DNA from: VXYK01 sp965214565
GTDB lineage: Bacteria; Actinomycetota; Acidimicrobiia; Acidimicrobiales; Aldehydirespiratoraceae
Length of the DNA: 64,000 nt
Direction: 5' to 3'
Assembly: GCA_965214565.1 (NCBI GenBank)
Contig: OZ243951.1
Span: 3,162,001-3,226,000, forward strand
Shown here: positions 60,677 to 64,000 of the stretch, in pieces
Numbering within the stretch: position 1 is the first letter of the stretch
Layout: every line of letters starts with the position of its first letter
Notes under the pieces: generated by a model
Seen by the model: only the letters and a program-made list of their open reading frames with translations
What the model was told of the DNA's origin: nothing
Database searches by the model: none
Position numbers and translations under genes: made by a program

Positions 60677-60976
60677 ATGGCGCGGCAACGAGGAAACGGG
60701 GCTCTACGTCGACAAAGCCCGCAAAGAGATCAACTGGCCCGTTTTGTTATCTTCTGCGAGGCTCCGAGGCGACGTTTCACCTCCACCGAGGGTGGACACG
60801 TCATCGAGTCGAGAGATGTTCTTCCCCAGGGTCATCAAGAACCCAGAATCAAACTAGCTGGCAGCACTAATGTCACGTTGAGGGTCACCAAAGGCCTCCC
60901 GTGCCCCGAAGCGGATGTTCTCGTAGTCGATGAACACGGCCACTCTTGTCACCGGGTTACCTCCAAAAATAGATAA
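60677..60976 (+). pseudogene. probable degenerate RloB-like partner
   Basis: A 99-codon frame 2 nt after the ATPase. Its first 30 residues (MARQRGNGALRRQ, then RFVIFCEA) look like the start of RloB proteins, which continue to over 200 residues with a Toprim-like core. After that the sequence no longer fits, and no alternative frame restores it. A frameshift or deletion is likely. It could also be an unrelated short protein. Confidence 0.45.
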
Positions 60977-61012
60977 CCCCCGCCATTCCTGGCGAAAACC
61001 GGGAAGGCGGGG
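60977..61012. terminator. strong GC hairpin after the RloA/RloB-like pair
   Basis: CCCCGCC and GGCGGGG arms, extended by TTCC/GGAA, fold over a GCGAAAAC-type loop directly after the stop. No T-tract follows. The remaining bases to 61169 show nothing recognised. Confidence 0.5.
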
Positions 61013-61169
61013 AGAAGTACTCAAACTCTAGCAAACACGACAACAAAGTTAACCATGTGTTCGCGATTCCCTAGGCGTGCCGGCCTTCAGCGCTTCTCTA
61101 CAAATGTTCGCTGCGGTCGAATCTCGGGCTAGGCGGCCATTCGTATGAGTTGGTTCCCGGTCTTGGTAT

Positions 61170-61577
61170 CTACGTAGGCGAAGCTCTGAGGGGGACGGAA
61201 GCCTTCTTCGCGCGGAGGTCTTGGAGAGGGATCGGCTGACTGAGCGCTTGCGGCTCGGAGAGCGCCAGAGCGGTGCCTTTGGCCACTCCCTCGAAGTACT
61301 GCTGGAACTCATCGAAGGACAACTCTGACCGTGGGCCATACTCTTGCCAAAGGGCTGCGAGACCAGCGGACCGGACACTAGTGATGACGCATGTTCCAAG
61401 GAGTGCTCGCGTCGGCGACGCGGCGTACAGGAGAGCCCGCGTCGGGATGACGATCTTCGGCACGGTACGACGCAGCTCTACAGTCTTGACACCAGTGAGG
61501 ATGGCCTCCGCGAATCTGGGTCTCAGCGACAGCACAACCATCCGGTCTCGGTCGATCCCGTGGAAATCGTTGCTCAT
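61170..61577 (-). CDS. ASCH-domain protein
   Basis: A 135-residue protein with the ASCH/PUA-like pattern VVLSLRPRFAEAILTGVKTVELRR followed by ALLYAASPTRALLGTCVI. ASCH domains bind RNA or modified nucleotides, and some cleave or hydrolyse them. It overlaps the upstream gene by 4 nt (ATGA), so the two proteins are probably a working pair. It lies in the defence island between the RloA and MNT-HEPN modules. Target unknown. Confidence 0.8.
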   Translation of the reverse strand: MSNDFHGIDRDRMVVLSLRPRFAEAILTGVKTVELRRTVPKIVIPTRALLYAASPTRALLGTCVITSVRSAGLAALWQEYGPRSELSFDEFQQYFEGVAKGTALALSEPQALSQPIPLQDLRAKKASVPLRASPT

Positions 61578-62134
61578 TGCGGCCCCATCCCTTCCTCGTA
61601 GAAAGCACGAACAGTATTCTCATCAATTCTGCGTGTTGTTATGAAGTATGAATTCTGGCGCATCCTGGCACAGATCTCTCGGGAACGGGCAATCGAGACT
61701 GCTTCCGTGAACATCTCCGTTTGACTGAAGATCAGTGCGGCGGCCTCCGAAGGACCGTTGTGCGTGGAACGTTTGGCGGCTTCGATGACTTGGTGTTCGT
61801 CAAGCACTCCGAAGTGGCGATGGAGGCGGTATAACCGACGCGGGTCTCCTGTCTTGACTTCGTCCAACCAGGACATGGCTCTCATGCCCCCGAGGGACCC
61901 TCCGCCGGAAACCCACCAGATGATCCTCGCGGGCGCTTCAACGAAGCGACGAGGCGACATGTAGTAGACGTTGGCACGAGCGGCGGCTGCCCGGCGATGC
62001 TGTTCGAACAGTCGTCGTTGGGGCTCTTCGTACCCGCACCGCTTACACGGCCATTCCTGACCCCGGACGCAGGCGGTTCTGACTACTCCGACGGGGTCTG
62101 CGCTTTGGCCCTCCTGAAGAGACGTCTCAACCAT
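61574..62134 (-). CDS. hypothetical protein coupled to the ASCH gene
   Basis: A 186-residue frame whose first 52 nt overlap the end of the MNT-HEPN gene. It has a CKRCG dicysteine, then VYYMSPRRFVEAPARIIWWVSGGG, and a helical end (YRLHRHFGVLDEHQVIEAA; FSQTEMFTEAVSI). I recall similar proteins beside ASCH genes. The N-terminus is uncertain and no enzyme motif was found. ATG 62134 is used as the only upstream start. Confidence 0.65.
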   Translation of the reverse strand: MVETSLQEGQSADPVGVVRTACVRGQEWPCKRCGYEEPQRRLFEQHRRAAAARANVYYMSPRRFVEAPARIIWWVSGGGSLGGMRAMSWLDEVKTGDPRRLYRLHRHFGVLDEHQVIEAAKRSTHNGPSEAAALIFSQTEMFTEAVSIARSREICARMRQNSYFITTRRIDENTVRAFYEEGMGPQ

Positions 62135-63138
62135 CCCGGCCGCGACGACATCGGACCACCGTGGACCAGAAAGTGTTCATCGACACTGAGGCTGCGGATG
62201 CGCGCAACGCGAGATTCCAGCGTGTCGCAGGTATCGGCCATTGCCGACGTCGGGAAGGTCCTCCTGTTGACGTCGACAGCGATCTCGACACAGGCAAGGA
62301 ATGCTTCGACGTGCTGGCGGGCGTTGACGGGGTCGGCGTATCCGAATTCTGTGGACGGCAGTCCGAAGTAGGCCGCCAACCGCCAGTTCACCACCACGCC
62401 GTTCTGATGTCGTTTGAGCTTCTCGACCGCCGCAACAAGATGCTGTCTGACCGACGTGTCCGTCATCGCATCCAGCAGCTGTTCAAGGTCATGTGTCTTC
62501 GCCAAGCGCTTGCCGTCGGTCGCGACCGCGGCTGACTTGATTGCCAGCTCAATCCCCAAATGCGCCTTCTCCAGCACCGACAAAAACCTGAAGGCGCGTT
62601 CCTCAACGGCTTCCGAACCCGTAAACCCCTCTTCTTCGACGCGGATGCTGTTCAGTGTGCGGTACAGGTCAGATGCCGGTTGTCTGACTGCTTGCAGCAC
62701 ATCCACAGACACCTCTTCGTTCGTAGAGTCAACGCCAGTCATGTCTTGCAGTCCCCCTTCGCGCCAGCCGCGGTCCACAACCGCGAGGCGCATGACGTCT
62801 CTGCTGATGTGAGCCTCGAACGACGCGGACACGTTCTCGAGCAGATGCTTCCAGACGGCCGGGGTTCTAGCGACCACATCACAAACAACCCCGGTCGCAT
62901 CACGGACCGCTGCCTTCAACTCCTTCGCTATCTCAAGATGCCGTTTCCCCCAGTCAGGGTCGATCAACACCACCAGGTCAACGTCGGAATGTGCCCGCGC
63001 CTCGCCACGGGCGGCAGAACCGAACAGCAGCACCTCTCCCACACGCGTATCGGCGATGCACACTTCCGCGGCACGGCGAGCGTCGTCAAGGGCGGAGCGA
63101 TCACCGCTGATCGTTGGGCGAGCATCCGCAAGGGACAT
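62083..63138 (-). CDS. MNT-HEPN fusion protein
   Basis: A 351-residue protein from ATG 63138. The N-terminal minimal nucleotidyltransferase has LLFGSAARGEARAHSDVDLV (Gly40-Ser41, Ser51-Asp52, Asp54), complete for catalysis. The C-terminal HEPN-like helical domain has the RNase motif RLAKTH (Arg211, His216) after FLSVLEKAHLGIELA. In MntA/HepT toxin-antitoxin systems the nucleotidyltransferase modifies the HEPN RNase on a separate chain; here both are one chain. It ends overlapping the ASCH partner gene. Confidence 0.85.
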   Translation of the reverse strand: MSLADARPTISGDRSALDDARRAAEVCIADTRVGEVLLFGSAARGEARAHSDVDLVVLIDPDWGKRHLEIAKELKAAVRDATGVVCDVVARTPAVWKHLLENVSASFEAHISRDVMRLAVVDRGWREGGLQDMTGVDSTNEEVSVDVLQAVRQPASDLYRTLNSIRVEEEGFTGSEAVEERAFRFLSVLEKAHLGIELAIKSAAVATDGKRLAKTHDLEQLLDAMTDTSVRQHLVAAVEKLKRHQNGVVVNWRLAAYFGLPSTEFGYADPVNARQHVEAFLACVEIAVDVNRRTFPTSAMADTCDTLESRVARIRSLSVDEHFLVHGGPMSSRPGWLRRLFRRAKAQTPSE

Positions 63139-63294
63139 AACATCACCGTAACCAAGCCCCCCACACGTTACAAGCAGCGACGAACCCACCGTGTTCCCAA
63201 GTCATCCAAAATGCACTCTCGTGTCGATCCATGGAAACCGGGATCATCCGCTGGTGTGTCTATATCAAAATGCACTATGAACTGCATCGGTTTG

Positions 63295-63369
63295 TCGGGC
63301 TGAGAGGATTTGAACCTCCGACCTTCGGTCCCCCAGACCGACGCGCTAACCAAGCTGCGCCACAGCCCG
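63295..63369 (-). tRNA. tRNA-Pro(GGG)
   Basis: On the minus strand CGGGCTG pairs with CAGCCCG as acceptor. The anticodon stem TCGGT/ACCGA encloses the 7-nt loop CTGGGGG, giving anticodon GGG. The T arm GGAGG/CCTCT has loop TTCAAAT. CCA is not encoded. The gene lies between the MNT-HEPN gene and the last partial gene; tRNA genes often mark island ends, but no integrase was seen. Confidence 0.93.
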
Positions 63370-63412
63370 CGACCCAGTGACAATACCGGGCATCACCCGG
63401 CCTCACACCCGC

Positions 63413-64000
63413 TCAGTAGATACCGGGGACGATCCGGTACTTGACCCGTGCCTTGTACTCCGCCCACTTCTCCGCGCCGTACTTCTCCTCGCAGTGCTTC
63501 TCGTCGTCGAGCTGACGGTAGGTGAACAGCGAGACGATACATGCGAAGTAGGTCCAAGCCCACAGATTGGTGAAGTGGCCGAACACCAGGGCAACCGACA
63601 GGCAGAAGAACCCCTCGCCCATGTAGTTGAAGTGGCGGGCCGGTCCCCAAAAGCCGTTGCAGAGGATCTTGCGGTCTCCGGCCTCGATGTACTGAGGCTC
63701 CAGGAACCCCAGGAACTTGCGCTCCGGCCAGCGCTTGAACGTGTACTTCTGCATGTTGGCGCCACGCGAGATGCACCAGCCGAAGAAGAACATCGCCGGC
63801 GCACCGATCAGCCAGACCCACCGCCCGAAACCAGAGAAGCCCGGGTCGGGGTGAACGGCCATACCCCACAGCGGCATGATGTAGAGCCAGCCGTAAACGA
63901 TGAGACCACCCCAGAACAGCTTGAATCCGACGTTCTCATGGATCAGGTCGTAGGTGTAGAGCTGCACCCGCTCGAAGACGAAGTAGTCCAACACATAGAA
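63413..64000 (-). CDS. ERG4/ERG24-type sterol reductase-like membrane protein, 5' truncated
   Basis: The frame runs off the right edge, so only the C-terminal 195 residues or so are visible. They show several membrane segments and the family end: ARHFNYMGEGFFCLSVAL, then CEEKYGAEKWAEYKARV and KYRIVPGIY. These are the NADPH-binding motifs of C14/C24 sterol reductases. The family also contains bacterial members of unknown substrate and related methyltransferases, so sterol synthesis is not proven. It begins upstream of position 64000. Confidence 0.75.
   Translation of the reverse strand, partial: FYVLDYFVFERVQLYTYDLIHENVGFKLFWGGLIVYGWLYIMPLWGMAVHPDPGFSGFGRWVWLIGAPAMFFFGWCISRGANMQKYTFKRWPERKFLGFLEPQYIEAGDRKILCNGFWGPARHFNYMGEGFFCLSVALVFGHFTNLWAWTYFACIVSLFTYRQLDDEKHCEEKYGAEKWAEYKARVKYRIVPGIY

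Noticed and set aside
61060..61085. A third copy of the 49-bp repeat near CCTAGGC at 61070
   Set aside because: Only about nine bases agree; that is expected by chance around a CCTAGG palindrome.
50925..63370. Island taken as a prophage or integrative element
   Set aside because: No integrase, transposase, portal or capsid gene and no tRNA-fragment repeat was seen, so only a defence island is claimed.

Overview
This window looks like chromosomal DNA from a high-GC actinobacterium, most likely of the Acidimicrobiia type. The reasons are frequent GTG and TTG starts, an F420-type luciferase-family oxidoreductase, a dTDP-rhamnose pathway beside a Wzm/Wzt exporter, acyl-CoA and short-chain dehydrogenase genes in tandem, and a modular type I PKS. 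This placement is inference; no taxonomic search was possible.

Layout. 1-2.8 kb: a truncated conserved gene, an enoyl-CoA hydratase, an alpha/beta-hydrolase whose nucleophile position holds Ala, and uridine kinase. 2.8-15.2 kb: a cell-surface glycopolymer locus with Wzm/Wzt ABC exporter, CsaB-like pyruvyl transferase, GT2, a secreted SpoIID-SLH protein, a flippase-like membrane protein, rmlDBCA in one minus-strand block, and a Wzx-like flippase that seems to start at AUC. CsaB beside SLH domains suggests pyruvylated wall polysaccharide anchoring SLH proteins. 15.3-18.1 kb: rhodanese-ThiF fusion, sirtuin, and a conserved unknown. 18.1-28.4 kb: a 3,319-residue PKS with order KS-AT-DH-cMT-ER-KR-ACP-KS, whose second module has lost its AT, plus a stand-alone ACP with its own promoter. 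No thioesterase or other release enzyme was recognised next to it. pepA lies 12 nt upstream on the same strand.

28.4-43.3 kb: mostly ordinary metabolism, namely PepA, an LLM oxidoreductase, a copper-type P-ATPase, SelO, two glycosyltransferases, SDRs, TauE/SafE, crotonase, a TIM-barrel isomerase and a GST-like protein. 43.3-50.8 kb: a LacI-controlled ABC sugar-uptake operon ending in a GH63-type hydrolase, with a 16-bp palindromic operator in the divergent promoter. The MalF-type permease carries an SH3-like insertion.

50.9-63.1 kb: a defence and toxin-antitoxin island that mixes intact and decaying modules. It holds VapBC, a GmrSD-like protein, an AbiEi-like/Fic fusion, a broken RelE-like toxin, Doc with its antitoxin, an XhoI/PaeR7I-like methyltransferase with a truncated endonuclease, a RloA-like ATPase with a probable RloB remnant, an ASCH protein and an MNT-HEPN fusion. 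A 49-bp direct repeat brackets the Fic-Doc segment. The window ends with tRNA-Pro(GGG) and a partial ERG4/ERG24-type reductase. No transposase, integrase or rRNA was seen.
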